From Bacteroidota bacterium (lineage in GTDB: Bacteria; Bacteroidota; Bacteroidia; AKYH767-A; 2013-40CM-41-45), in the NCBI GenBank assembly GCA_016720655.1, contig JADKKE010000007.1:186001-250000 (forward strand): a DNA stretch of 64,000 nt, written 5' to 3'. Position 1 is the first letter of the stretch. Each line of letters opens with the position of its first letter. The notes under the pieces were generated by a model that was given only the letters and a program-made list of their open reading frames with translations, was not told the origin of the DNA and did no database searches. The position numbers and the translations under genes are program-made. This document shows, in pieces, positions 9,509 to 18,300 of the stretch.

Positions 9509-10174
9509 CTAAAAGTCGTCGGATTCTGATGATCCCTCATCATCGATGAGATCTTCATCAGCAGTTTCAAATTCATCGGAGTCACCTTCCACATCAGCTG
9601 TTGCTGTAAATGTGTTGGTATTTTCTTCACCTTCCGGAAGATCGGATTCATCGGTGCCGAGAACTTCTTCTTCACGATCCTCTTCGACTTCATCATCCAG
9701 GTCAAGAATATCTGCATCCGGATCAAAGTCGTCAGGAACCGGCAGTACTCCAATCCCTGTCCCACCGTATTGTTTTGGAGCTTCACCATGCGTTCGAACG
9801 CATTGTGGATAGGAAGCAATCGGATCAGCCTGGGGAATTATTTTAATTAGTTCAATATGAAAGGTCCAGTTTCCCAGCAAATCAAATACGTAATATATTT
9901 TCTGATGAGGATCTGCAATGAAATTACACAAGCGTGCGTTTTCCATTGTGGCTATGTTAGACTCCTCTTCGGTAAGTTCTCTGGAAGTTATTTCTTTTCC
10001 CTTTTTCCAGTTATCATCGCTCATGTAAAATGAGCCTGGTTTGGATGCATCAAAACCAATGGATTGGTGGATAGCATGATGAAAATCACTAAACGTTTGT
10101 GTAGGGCGGATTTCGATGTCTCTGGAGACATCGTCATGATCTTCAAATGTGACGCGAAAGCGGTAGAGTGCCAT
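9509..10174 (-). CDS. Plasmid pRiA4b ORF-3-like protein with long acidic tail
   Basis: The first ~150 residues match the pRiA4b ORF-3-like fold (start MALYRFRVTFED, then EIRPTQTFSDFHHAIHQSIGFD). The last ~70 residues are a very acidic, low-complexity tail rich in D, E and S. No catalytic residues are evident, and the biochemical role of this family is not established. It lies between miaA and cca, which suggests, but does not show, a link to tRNA or nucleic-acid handling. The start is ATG 10174; a TTG 24 bases upstream overlaps a TATTTTTG promoter box. Confidence 0.85.
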   Translation of the reverse strand: MALYRFRVTFEDHDDVSRDIEIRPTQTFSDFHHAIHQSIGFDASKPGSFYMSDDNWKKGKEITSRELTEEESNIATMENARLCNFIADPHQKIYYVFDLLGNWTFHIELIKIIPQADPIASYPQCVRTHGEAPKQYGGTGIGVLPVPDDFDPDADILDLDDEVEEDREEEVLGTDESDLPEGEENTNTFTATADVEGDSDEFETADEDLIDDEGSSESDDF

Positions 10175-10195
10175 GGTGGAGTTTGATTCCGTTTT

Positions 10196-10203
10196 CAAAA
10201 ATA
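10196..10203 (-). promoter_or_regulatory. -7 box upstream of the pRiA4b-like gene
   Basis: TATTTTTG on the minus strand matches TAnnTTTG and lies 21 bases before ATG 10174. No TTG is seen at the -33 spacing. Confidence 0.4.
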
Positions 10204-10243
10204 GAAAGAAAAATTATTCATAATCCAGTCGTCTTTAATTTTA

Positions 10244-11683
10244 TTATTTTTTATTTTCTTCAGAAAGTAGTAAATTGTGAATGCAGGTAAGCCCTAGTTC
10301 CATGCCTTTTTTGAGCATATACGTATATGCTTCTTCATAATCATTCCTGATTTCGCCTTCCAGAATGGCTTCGCGAATCGCATTTTTAATTATTCCGACT
10401 TCTTTCCCGGGCTTCAGATCAAATGTGAGCATGATGTGTTCTCCCGTAACAGGGGGTTGCCAGTTACGGATTCTATCCTTCTCTTCAACCTCTTTTATTT
10501 TATCCTGGACAAGCTGGAAATTGTCTTTGTATTTCCTGATTTTATATTCATTCTTAGTAGTGATGTCGGCTTTGCACAAAACCATCAATGAATCGATATC
10601 GTCACCTGCATCGAAGAGCAGTCGACGTATGGCTGAATCTGTCACATGATCCTGGGCGAGTACAATTGGCCGCAGGTGCAGCTGTACCATCTTTTCTACA
10701 AATTTCATTTTTTCATTCAAAGGCAATTTGAATTGTCGGAACAACTGTTTTACCATTCGTGCTCCTTTGTCCTCGTGGCCATGAAACGTCCAACCATGTT
10801 CAGGTTCAAATTTTTTGGTAGCCGGCTTGGCAATGTCGTGAAGGATGGCGGACCATCTTAACCAGAGGTCATCACTGGCCTTTGCTACATTATCCAGAAC
10901 TTGCAGAGTGTGATAAAAATTGTCTTTGTGCCCCTTGCCGTTTACAAATTCCACACCGTGCAAAAGACAGAATTGTGGAAATATCAACTCGAGCAAACCG
11001 GTATTGAATAGTATTTCAAATCCTTTGGATGGTTTTGGTGAAAGAATAATTTTATTTAATTCTTCAGTGATGCGTTCTACGGAAACGATTTTTATCCTCT
11101 CTTTATTGTCTTGTATGGCCTGTAATTCTCTTTCATTAATTGTGAAATTGAACTGACTTGCAAAGCGAATTCCCCGCATCATTCTTAATGGATCATCTGA
11201 AAATGTAAGATTTGGATCCAGTGGTGTTCGGATAATGTGATCATGCAAGTCTTGTACTCCGTTGAATGGATCAATCAATTCTCCAAAATTGGATTCCGTA
11301 AGTTGAATAGCCATTGCATTGATCGTGAAATCACGTCTTTTCTGATCGTCTTCCAGTGAACCAGTTTCAACAATAGGTTTTCGGGAATCCCTGCGATACG
11401 ATTCTTTGCGGGCACCAACAAATTCAATTTCCAAATCTTCAAAACGGATCATCGCCGTTCCGAAGTTTTTAAAATAATTCACATGAACTTTATCGCCCAG
11501 CCTCTTTGCAACAGCCTTCGCCAGATCAATCCCGCTGCCGAGAACCACCACATCAATATCCTTGGATTCACGTTTCAAAAAAATATCCCTCACATAACCA
11601 CCCACGACAAATGCCTTAGCTTCAAGTGCGGAAGCTTCTTCCGCAAGGATGGCAAAAACAGGGTGTTGGAGGTGTTTTTTCAT
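10244..11683 (-). CDS. cca: CCA tRNA nucleotidyltransferase with HD domain
   Basis: This enzyme adds or repairs the 3' CCA of tRNA. The nucleotidyltransferase head shows VGGYVRD (27-33), the metal-binding acidic pair in KDIDVVV, and RRDFTINAMA; the tRNA head domain has DPLRMMRGIRFA. A C-terminal HD domain (ILHDIAKP) is present, as in the 479-residue Bacteroidota form. It is needed here because the tRNA-His gene at 52000 does not encode its own CCA. It belongs to the minus-strand tRNA maturation group. Confidence 0.95.
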   Translation of the reverse strand: MKKHLQHPVFAILAEEASALEAKAFVVGGYVRDIFLKRESKDIDVVVLGSGIDLAKAVAKRLGDKVHVNYFKNFGTAMIRFEDLEIEFVGARKESYRRDSRKPIVETGSLEDDQKRRDFTINAMAIQLTESNFGELIDPFNGVQDLHDHIIRTPLDPNLTFSDDPLRMMRGIRFASQFNFTINERELQAIQDNKERIKIVSVERITEELNKIILSPKPSKGFEILFNTGLLELIFPQFCLLHGVEFVNGKGHKDNFYHTLQVLDNVAKASDDLWLRWSAILHDIAKPATKKFEPEHGWTFHGHEDKGARMVKQLFRQFKLPLNEKMKFVEKMVQLHLRPIVLAQDHVTDSAIRRLLFDAGDDIDSLMVLCKADITTKNEYKIRKYKDNFQLVQDKIKEVEEKDRIRNWQPPVTGEHIMLTFDLKPGKEVGIIKNAIREAILEGEIRNDYEEAYTYMLKKGMELGLTCIHNLLLSEENKK

Positions 11684-11825
11684 TGTAAAGTGGTGGATTG
11701 CAACTAAGCCGGATGAAGGTCATGCTGTTTTATTTCCGGCCTTCATCTCAGAAGGCTGCAAAAATAGGGCTTTACGGGCATATCAGAAAGTGAAATGATT
11801 GCTGTTTTACAGACGGTGAAAAAGA

Positions 11826-12398
11826 CTATTTCCTGATAAATTCGAACTGCCCGTTCGTCTTCAGACGGATAATTGTTGAGGGTTTGCGTTCGTTTTTTTC
11901 TTCTTGTCGCCAATCCACAACATAATCAACTCCGGCTTTGATCCTTTCATCGATATCATAAAAACCGGCAGGGTATGCTTCTCCACTAATATTTGCTGAT
12001 GTAGAAACAAGGGGCTTGCGGAGTCTTTCCGAAAGCTTCTGTGAAAACTCATCCCGGGTAACCCGAATCGCAATACTCCCGTCGGCAGCGATTAAATTCA
12101 AAGGAAGATTCTTCGCCTTGTCGAATACTATAGTCAAAGGATTTTCAGCATATTCTATCAATGACCAGGCAGTCTCCGGTATTTTCTCTACATATGCATC
12201 CAGTCTGTTTTCATTGTCAACCAATAAAATCATACTTTTTTGATCCGGGCGGTTTTTTAATTTATAGATTTTTTCAATCGCTGAAGCATTGCTCGCATCA
12301 CATCCGATTCCCCATATCGTATCCGTAGGGTAAAGAATTATACCACCTTGTTTTAGGATGTTCAGTGCATTTTTTATTTCTGTGTGGAGATCTGACAT
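11826..12398 (-). CDS. tsaC: Threonylcarbamoyl-AMP synthase (Sua5/YciO/YrdC)
   Basis: It makes threonylcarbamoyl-AMP from threonine, bicarbonate and ATP for t6A37 modification of ANN-decoding tRNAs. Visible motifs are YPTDTIWGIGCDA, the KNRP active-site loop, AIRVTRDEF and PLVSTSANISGE. It is a stand-alone YrdC domain of 190 residues without the Sua5 C-terminal domain. I chose ATG 12398, 7 bases after the upstream glycosyltransferase gene; ATG 12428 is in frame but overlaps that gene by 23 bases. It could be a YciO paralogue, since the sequence alone does not separate the two well. Confidence 0.88.
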   Translation of the reverse strand: MSDLHTEIKNALNILKQGGIILYPTDTIWGIGCDASNASAIEKIYKLKNRPDQKSMILLVDNENRLDAYVEKIPETAWSLIEYAENPLTIVFDKAKNLPLNLIAADGSIAIRVTRDEFSQKLSERLRKPLVSTSANISGEAYPAGFYDIDERIKAGVDYVVDWRQEEKNERKPSTIIRLKTNGQFEFIRK

Positions 12399-12405
12399 AT
12401 TACGT

Positions 12406-13389
12406 TTATCCGAGTTGATCGATGTCAATGCCTAAAGCACAGCGGAAATGCTGCTGCGGACATGTCTTGTATCCATGAAGGCCGCATGGCCGACATGTAA
12501 GTTGTTCTTTGGTTTCAACAATTACTGAAACATCCGATAGAGGTCCGAAGCCGAATGCAGGAACCGTTGAACAGTAGATGGCAGTCACCGGAGCATTCAT
12601 GGAACTGGCAATGTGAAGAGGAGCAGAGTCGTTTACATAATTCATATGTGCACCTTTCATGAGTGCAGCGGATTGAAGAAAACTCAGTTTTCCGGCCAGG
12701 TTGTGTAATCTTTCCCAGCCGACTTCCGCAACAATTTGATTGCACAAATCATCTTCTGCAGGTGAGCCCAGTAAATAGACATTCCAATTTAAAAATCGCT
12801 GACGAAAATTAATAATGAACTCAATCCATTTTTTCTGAGGAAATGTTTTAGTAAACCAAATTGAACCCGGAGCGATACAAATGTAATTTTCAATTTGAAA
12901 TTTTTGCACAAATTGCTCATCAATTTTGGAAGGAAATAGCCGGGGTCGGGTAGAAGGATCACTTGAAAAATACGAAATCAATTGTTGATTGCGTTCGGTT
13001 TCGTGTTTCCCGTTTCCTATTTCATGGCGCAAACTGTAGGTGAAGAAAAATGAAAAAGGGTTTTTATTAAAACCACTGGTCGTCTGTGCTCCACTGAAAA
13101 CAGTGAGAAATCCCGAGCTTGCAAAACGTTGGAGGTTTATTACATCGGAATACTTTTCTTTGCGAATCAACTGAAGTGTTCGGAGGAGATTCCTGAATTT
13201 ATTTTCTTTCTTGTTCCAAATTAATATTTTATTGATCCCCGGATTATTCTCGAGCAATGATTCATTTCCTTTTCTAACCAATACATCCAGTGTGGCTTCC
13301 GGCATCTTCGAATGAATCGATTCAATCAATGCCGTTGCAAGGATGACATCACCTGTAAAAGCCGTTTGTATAATTAGAAATTTCCTCAT
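12406..13389 (-). CDS. Glycosyltransferase family 9 (heptosyltransferase-like)
   Basis: This 327-residue GT-B enzyme begins MRKFLIIQTAFTGDVILATAL, the family's N-terminal acceptor-site motif. The donor-site region contains APGSIWFTKTFPQKKW and YVNDSAPLHIASSMNAP. The C-terminal end is Cys-rich (CRPCGLHGYKTC), common in GT9 proteins. It probably adds a heptose or similar sugar to lipopolysaccharide core at the inner membrane face. It sits 6 bases after dapD and 7 bases before tsaC, so it is likely co-transcribed with both. Confidence 0.9.
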   Translation of the reverse strand: MRKFLIIQTAFTGDVILATALIESIHSKMPEATLDVLVRKGNESLLENNPGINKILIWNKKENKFRNLLRTLQLIRKEKYSDVINLQRFASSGFLTVFSGAQTTSGFNKNPFSFFFTYSLRHEIGNGKHETERNQQLISYFSSDPSTRPRLFPSKIDEQFVQKFQIENYICIAPGSIWFTKTFPQKKWIEFIINFRQRFLNWNVYLLGSPAEDDLCNQIVAEVGWERLHNLAGKLSFLQSAALMKGAHMNYVNDSAPLHIASSMNAPVTAIYCSTVPAFGFGPLSDVSVIVETKEQLTCRPCGLHGYKTCPQQHFRCALGIDIDQLG

Positions 13390-13395
13390 CCTCTT

Positions 13396-14202
13396 TTATA
13401 CTGCGACATTGTAATCCCGAAGGGCCTCGTTCAAAGAAGTCTTTGTATCTGTACTCGCTTTTCTTTTGCCGATTATAAGCGCACATGGAACCTGAAATTC
13501 TCCTGCAGGAAATTTCTTGGTATACGATCCCGGTATCACAACAGATCTGGAAGGAACTACCCCTTTGTATTCAACAGGGTTGGGGGTGCTTACATCAATA
13601 ATTTTGGTGGACATTGTGAGCACTACATTTGCTCCAAGTACTGCTTCTTTTTCGACACGGACACCTTCCACGACAATGCATCGTGAACCGATAAAGCAAT
13701 TGTCTTCGATAATCACAGGTGCAGCTTGTACGGGTTCCAGAACTCCACCGATTCCAACGCCTCCGGAAAGATGTACATTCTTTCCAATCTGGGCACAGGA
13801 ACCCACTGTTGCCCAGGTATCCACCATTGTATTTTCATCAACATAAGCTCCGATATTGACATAGGAAGGCATAAGGATTACACCTTTAGCCAGAAATGCT
13901 CCATACCTGGCAATCCCGTGCGGAACTACTCTGACACCCAATTCTGCATATCCTGTTTTTAACTTCATTTTATCGTTAAATTCCAGAGGTCCTGAATGAA
14001 GTGTTTCCATTGGCTGGATAGGAAAGTAAAGAATGACAGCCTTCTTCACCCAGTCATTTACCTTCCAGGAACCGGATTCTAGTTCCGCCACTCGCAATTT
14101 GCCTTTATCCAATTGCTCAATCACCTCCCGAATTGCATTTTGGGTACTCTGATCCTTAAGGAGTTCCCTGTTTTCCCAGGCTTTTTCAATAATTTCACGC
14201 AT
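13396..14202 (-). CDS. dapD: Tetrahydrodipicolinate N-succinyltransferase
   Basis: DapD carries out the succinyl-CoA-dependent step of the lysine and meso-diaminopimelate pathway. The protein is 268 residues with an N-terminal helical part and a C-terminal left-handed beta-helix seen as hexapeptide repeats (for example GVILMPSYVNIGAYVDE, MVDTWATVGSCAQIGKNVHL). It ends with a typical C-terminal strand and tail. ATG 14202 is chosen because homologues start MREIIEKAWENR. Another diaminopimelate gene, dapF, is at the right edge of the window but far away. Confidence 0.96.
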   Translation of the reverse strand: MREIIEKAWENRELLKDQSTQNAIREVIEQLDKGKLRVAELESGSWKVNDWVKKAVILYFPIQPMETLHSGPLEFNDKMKLKTGYAELGVRVVPHGIARYGAFLAKGVILMPSYVNIGAYVDENTMVDTWATVGSCAQIGKNVHLSGGVGIGGVLEPVQAAPVIIEDNCFIGSRCIVVEGVRVEKEAVLGANVVLTMSTKIIDVSTPNPVEYKGVVPSRSVVIPGSYTKKFPAGEFQVPCALIIGKRKASTDTKTSLNEALRDYNVAV

Positions 14203-14264
14203 GGTTCGTATTTTACACAGCAAAGAAAAAAACAAGACTCAAACTATCAACCTTAAACTTCAAT

Positions 14265-14272
14265 TATATTTG
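14265..14272 (+). promoter_or_regulatory. -7 box directly before ruvX
   Basis: TATATTTG matches TAnnTTTG exactly and ends 6 bases before the ruvX ATG, so the mRNA would have almost no leader. A TTG -33 element is not evident. Confidence 0.5.
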
Positions 14273-14278
14273 CATCGG

Positions 14279-14695
14279 ATGTCCAGGATTTTGGCGATTG
14301 ATTACGGTACTAAAAGAGTGGGATTGGCTGTCACCGATCCAAATCAGATTATTGCAACTGCACTGGATACTGTGTATGTTCAGAACCTGATGAACTATTT
14401 GAAAGCATATACAAGCAAAGAAACAGTGGAGAGTTTCGTTGTTGGCGAACCAAGGCAAATGGATAATTCAGCATCCGAAATTACACCACAGATTGAACAG
14501 TTTATCCGTCTTCTTAAAAAAGAATTCCCGGATATTCCTGTATTTCGTATGGACGAACGTTTTACTTCCAAAATGGCAAGTCAGGCTTTGCTCATGAGTG
14601 GCTTAAAGAAAAAGGACAGACAAGACAAAGCCCTTGTTGATCGGACCAGCGCCGTAATCATTCTTCAATCATTCATGGAATCAAGAAATCACTAA
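14279..14695 (+). CDS. ruvX: RuvX/YqgF-type RNase H-fold endonuclease
   Basis: This 138-residue protein has the YqgF RNase H-like fold: first catalytic strand ILAIDYGTKRVGLAV with its aspartate, VVGEPRQMDNSASE, and FRMDERFTSKMA near the C-terminal acidic residue. The family acts as a putative Holliday-junction resolvase or in 16S rRNA 5' processing. ATG 14279 begins the conserved core; ATG-free sequence upstream overlaps the dapD start region. It forms an operon with def, 23 bases downstream. Confidence 0.93.
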   Translation: MSRILAIDYGTKRVGLAVTDPNQIIATALDTVYVQNLMNYLKAYTSKETVESFVVGEPRQMDNSASEITPQIEQFIRLLKKEFPDIPVFRMDERFTSKMASQALLMSGLKKKDRQDKALVDRTSAVIILQSFMESRNH

Positions 14696-14718
14696 ACTAA
14701 AATTCGAATTTAAGGATC

Positions 14719-15273
14719 ATGGTTTTTCCTATCATCGCCTATGGCGATCCGGTCTTGAAAGCAAGAGCTCGGGAAATTGATAAAGATTACCCCGGGTTGA
14801 AAGAGCTCATTGCAAACATGTACGAAACCATGTACCATAGCAAAGGAGTAGGTCTGGCAGCACCACAAATCGGACTTTCGATTCGGCTGTTTATAACAGA
14901 CGGCGAACCCTTCGACGATGAAGAAGTTGTCGACTTTAAGGAAGTATTCATCAATCCTGTTATTAAGGAGGAAGAGGGGACTTTGTGGAAATTCAATGAA
15001 GGGTGTTTGAGTATTCCCCATATCCGAGAGGATGTTCAACGGAAAAAGGTGGTTCATCTGGAATATTACGATGCCAATTGGAAACTCAAAAAGAAGACTT
15101 TTTCAGGTTTAGCAGCCCGCATCATCCAACATGAACACGACCATCTGGAGGGAATTTTGTTTACTGACCGCATTTCTCCTCTCCGCAGACGACTCCTTAA
15201 AAATAAACTCCTGGATATTTCCAAAGGGGCTGTGGATGTCGATTACAAAATGAAATTTCCGGTAAAAAAATAA
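14719..15273 (+). CDS. def: Peptide deformylase
   Basis: It removes the formyl group from the N-terminal methionine of new proteins. All three motifs are present: GVGLAAPQIG, EGCLSIP with metal ligand Cys96, and QHEHDHLEG with His139 and His143 as ligands and a catalytic glutamate between them. Length is 184 residues. A ribosome site (AAGGA) precedes the ATG. It follows ruvX on the same strand and is followed by a lipoprotein gene. Confidence 0.97.
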   Translation: MVFPIIAYGDPVLKARAREIDKDYPGLKELIANMYETMYHSKGVGLAAPQIGLSIRLFITDGEPFDDEEVVDFKEVFINPVIKEEEGTLWKFNEGCLSIPHIREDVQRKKVVHLEYYDANWKLKKKTFSGLAARIIQHEHDHLEGILFTDRISPLRRRLLKNKLLDISKGAVDVDYKMKFPVKK

Positions 15274-15342
15274 ATTTGCAATGGATTGCAAATTATTCCT
15301 ATATTCATGCCTGTCAGAAATGACTTGTTCTCAGTAACCATC

Positions 15343-15350
15343 GGGGGGGG
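15343..15350 (+). repeat. G8 homopolymer upstream of the TPR lipoprotein
   Basis: Eight consecutive G residues lie 16 bases before the ATG of the next gene, between def and that gene. G-runs of this length are rare in this AT-rich sequence and prone to slippage. Confidence 0.9.
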
Positions 15351-15366
15351 CTTAAAGAGGATAAGT

Positions 15367-15906
15367 ATGAAATACAATTACCAGAAAATCATTACTGCTG
15401 CATGCAGCATTTTAATGGTATTTTATTCCTGCAAATCAGAAAAGCAGGAGTTAGTCGATAACATCAAAGCGGGAGAGGAGAAGTTGTTCTCCGACTCTAC
15501 TCTTCAATTGAACGATTCTGTGGCTATCGATGTGCTCCACAATTACCTTTCGTATACTGACAAGTTTAAAGAGGATACTCTCGCGGGCGATATGCTTTTT
15601 AAAGCTGCAGATCTGAGTAACGGACTGCAAAACCCCAAGCAGGCGATTGAGTTATACAGCACTTTTATTCAGCGTTATCCCAAACATCAAAAAGTTGCTG
15701 CGGCTTTGTTTATGCAGGCATTTTTATATGAAACTGCTTTGGATGAAAAGGAAAAGGCAAAGTCCAAATACAAAGAATTCATTCAGAATTATCCTGAGCA
15801 TCCCTTGACGCCTTCTGCTCAATCTTCGTACGATCAACTGGATGCAGGGTTGTCGGATGAAGAACTGATTCGGAGTTTTGAACAAAAACAACAAAGTCAG
15901 AAGTAA
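15367..15906 (+). CDS. TPR-containing lipoprotein (BamD-like fold possible)
   Basis: The protein is 179 residues. The N-terminus is a lipoprotein signal peptide with lipobox Cys near residue 21 (LMVFYSC). Tetratricopeptide-like helices follow (QAIELYSTFIQRYPKHQKVAAALFMQ and a second copy ending FIQNYPEHPLTPSAQ). This pattern of consecutive TPRs with RYP/NYP turns resembles BamD and YbgF-type envelope proteins, but the protein is short for BamD. ATG 15367 is preceded by AGAGGA at good spacing; ATG 15286 is in frame upstream and would read through the G8 tract. Confidence 0.8.
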   Translation: MKYNYQKIITAACSILMVFYSCKSEKQELVDNIKAGEEKLFSDSTLQLNDSVAIDVLHNYLSYTDKFKEDTLAGDMLFKAADLSNGLQNPKQAIELYSTFIQRYPKHQKVAAALFMQAFLYETALDEKEKAKSKYKEFIQNYPEHPLTPSAQSSYDQLDAGLSDEELIRSFEQKQQSQK

Positions 15907-15912
15907 AAAAAA

Positions 15913-16713
15913 TTATTGTCCGAATTCTTCCCTTAATACTTTTTCGAGTTCATCCAGATTGACATTGATCTGAATCTGTCCTTCATGGGCAATGGAAATC
16001 TCCCCTGTTTCTTCCGAAACTGTAATTGCAAGCGCATCACTTTGTTCGGTGATGCCGATTGCAGCACGGTGACGCATTCCTAAATGCGCCGGTAATTCCA
16101 CGTTTTCTGTCACAGGTAAAACACAACGAGCTGCTTTAATTTTATTATTGACAATAATAATTGCTCCGTCATGCATTGGTGAATTTTTAAAAAAGATACT
16201 TTCAATAAGTCGCTGAGAGATTTCTGCATCCATTATATCTCCGGTGTTCGAATAATATTTCAATTCCGAAGATTTTGCCAAAACCATAATAGCGCCTGTT
16301 TTATCTTTTGACATTTGCCTGCACGCCTTGAGAATGGCAGCGATATCCAACGGTGGATTCTTGGTCATTTGCCAGTTCCAGGGTAATATTTGCCGCGTGA
16401 AATTGTTTTTGGATAAAATATTATTGGTTCCAAGGACAATCAAAAATCGCCTTACTTCTTGTTGGAAAACAATAATCAATGCAATAAATCCAAGGCTGAT
16501 GAATTGCCCCAGAATTGTTCCCAGCAAATCCATGTTTAGGATTTTAACACAGATCCAATACAATGCATATACTGTTAACAATCCAATAAAAATGTTGATT
16601 GCAACACCACCGCGAAGCAGGTTGTATAATTTATACAAAAGAAATGTCACGATTGCAATATCAATCAGGTCGATAAGCCGGACCGATAAAAAACCAATGT
16701 GAAACAGATCCAT
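15913..16713 (-). CDS. cdaA: Diadenylate cyclase (c-di-AMP synthase)
   Basis: CdaA makes cyclic di-AMP from two ATP. Three N-terminal membrane helices (about 10-80) precede a DAC domain with the signature MHDGAIII (about 179-186) and RHRAAIGITEQSDA (about 211-224), both needed for catalysis. Length is 266 residues, as usual. Its gene lies 6 bases past the convergent TPR lipoprotein and 60 bases downstream of folP on the same strand; a folP-cdaA pair is common in Bacteroidota. Confidence 0.95.
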   Translation of the reverse strand: MDLFHIGFLSVRLIDLIDIAIVTFLLYKLYNLLRGGVAINIFIGLLTVYALYWICVKILNMDLLGTILGQFISLGFIALIIVFQQEVRRFLIVLGTNNILSKNNFTRQILPWNWQMTKNPPLDIAAILKACRQMSKDKTGAIMVLAKSSELKYYSNTGDIMDAEISQRLIESIFFKNSPMHDGAIIIVNNKIKAARCVLPVTENVELPAHLGMRHRAAIGITEQSDALAITVSEETGEISIAHEGQIQINVNLDELEKVLREEFGQ

Positions 16714-16773
16714 TAATGAGGTGTTTGTTTACAACGAAGTACGCCAAAAAAAATGAAAATAAAGTTCATCGTA

Positions 16774-17661
16774 TCAGGACTTTTGCACACGAAGATATTG
16801 ATTAAGTAGTGTTCGCGTTTCAACAGCTTCTTTAACATCGTGTACTCTTAATAGATCGACTCCCTGCAACAAGGCCAGTGTATTTAAAACGGTAGTACCG
16901 TTCAATGCATCATTATTCCTGATATCAAGGACTTTTGTTATCATTGATTTTCTTGAAATTCCGGCTAACAATGGATAGCCAATCATTCGAAATACCGAAA
17001 GGTTGGCAAGCAATACATAATTGTGTTCTACAGTTTTTCCGAAACCGAAACCCGGATCCAAAATAATGTCGTGAATTCCGAAGGATTTGAGTTGTGCAAT
17101 TTTTTCTGTAAAATAGTCGAATACCTCTGTGACAACATTAGAATATTCCGGATTGCTTTGCATATTTTGAGGAGAACCTTTCATGTGCATAAGGATGTAC
17201 GGAATTTTTTTTCGACCAATCACAGAAAGCATTTTCTCATCCATATTGCCTCCTGAAATATCATTCACAATAGCCACTCCATTTTCGACTGCCCGTTCTG
17301 CAACCTCGGAATGGAAAGTGTCAACGGATAAAATTGCATCCGGAAAGGCACCAAGGATTCTGGTAATGGCCGGATCAATCCTTTTCCATTCAGCTTCGCT
17401 ATCAACAAATCCAGCTCCCGGGCGGGTGGATTGTCCACCTATATCAACTATGTCTGCTCCATCTTCAAGCATTTGTCCGACTCTTGAGACATATTCTTTT
17501 TCAGTGAGATAGCGCCCTCCATCGTGAAAAGAATCAGGTGTCAGATTCAAAACACCCATAATTTTCGGTGTTGATAATTGCAGAAGCCTTCCCCGGCAAC
17601 AAAGACTGTGATTAACATGAAAGTATGTATCTTCGGCGGCGTAATTCATTCGTTTTTTCAT
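16774..17661 (-). CDS. folP: Dihydropteroate synthase
   Basis: FolP joins dihydropterin diphosphate and p-aminobenzoate in folate synthesis. The signature GVLNLTPDSFHDGG and GADIVDIGGQSTRPG are present, with DTFHSEVA, NDISGG, LDPGFGFGKT and the C-terminal RVHDVKE. A 30-residue N-terminal extension before the first strand is typical of Bacteroidota forms. ATG 17661 and ATG 17649 are both possible starts. Confidence 0.96.
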   Translation of the reverse strand: MKKRMNYAAEDTYFHVNHSLCCRGRLLQLSTPKIMGVLNLTPDSFHDGGRYLTEKEYVSRVGQMLEDGADIVDIGGQSTRPGAGFVDSEAEWKRIDPAITRILGAFPDAILSVDTFHSEVAERAVENGVAIVNDISGGNMDEKMLSVIGRKKIPYILMHMKGSPQNMQSNPEYSNVVTEVFDYFTEKIAQLKSFGIHDIILDPGFGFGKTVEHNYVLLANLSVFRMIGYPLLAGISRKSMITKVLDIRNNDALNGTTVLNTLALLQGVDLLRVHDVKEAVETRTLLNQYLRVQKS

Positions 17662-17721
17662 TCGTCTAAATCATTGATACAAAGGACTTGAAAGCGGAAC
17701 AACATTATTTCAAAAAAAATC

Positions 17722-18300
17722 ATGAATCCCGATTTCCAACTGCCTGTTTCTGAAATTCCCATGGCTCCTAACACATCATTTCAATATGACCGGATCATTG
17801 GTCGCTGCAAAGATATCTTTCTAAAAAAAATGAAAGACTATGGCACGGCATGGCGAATTCTCAGAGTTAGTTCCATCACCGATCAAATCTATATCAAGGC
17901 TCAGCGCATCCGGAGTATTGAAGAGAAAGGTACACAAAAAGTAGAAGAAGGTGTGGATTCTGAATTTGTAGGGATCATTAATTATTGTGCAATCGCTTTA
18001 ATTCAGATCGAAATGGGGAACGAAAGTAACCTGGAAATGGCAGAGGCAGATGTGATTGCCCATTTTGATAAACATGTAATCGAGTCCAAACATTTGATGG
18101 AAAATAAAAACCACGATTATGGTGAGGCATGGAGAGGGATGAGAACAAGTTCAATGACTGATTTGATTCTTATGAAACTCTTACGCATCAAACAAATTGA
18201 AGATAATAGTGGTGAAACGTTGATCAGCGAAGGTGTCGCTGCTAATTATTACGATATTATTAATTATGCTGTATTTGCTTTGATAAAGAGTGAAGAGTAA
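17722..18300 (+). CDS. DUF1599 protein (nucleotide modification associated domain 1), internally duplicated
   Basis: The protein contains two copies of the DUF1599 unit. The first is CKDIFLKKMKDYGTAWR...IINYCAIALIQIE and the second HLMENKNHDYGEAWR...IINYAVFALIKSEE. Each copy keeps a K-DYG-AWR motif, an R-SS-TD motif and an IINYA helix. The domain is often placed near folate, nucleotide or tRNA-modification genes; its function is not known. Here it is divergent from folP. The last codons merge into a heptamer repeat array after the stop. Confidence 0.87.
   Translation: MNPDFQLPVSEIPMAPNTSFQYDRIIGRCKDIFLKKMKDYGTAWRILRVSSITDQIYIKAQRIRSIEEKGTQKVEEGVDSEFVGIINYCAIALIQIEMGNESNLEMAEADVIAHFDKHVIESKHLMENKNHDYGEAWRGMRTSSMTDLILMKLLRIKQIEDNSGETLISEGVAANYYDIINYAVFALIKSEE

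Noticed and set aside
9546..9846. Two open frames on the plus strand, Ser- and Arg-rich
   Set aside because: They are shadows of the acidic tail of the pRiA4b-like gene, whose D/E codons read as S, R and P on the other strand.
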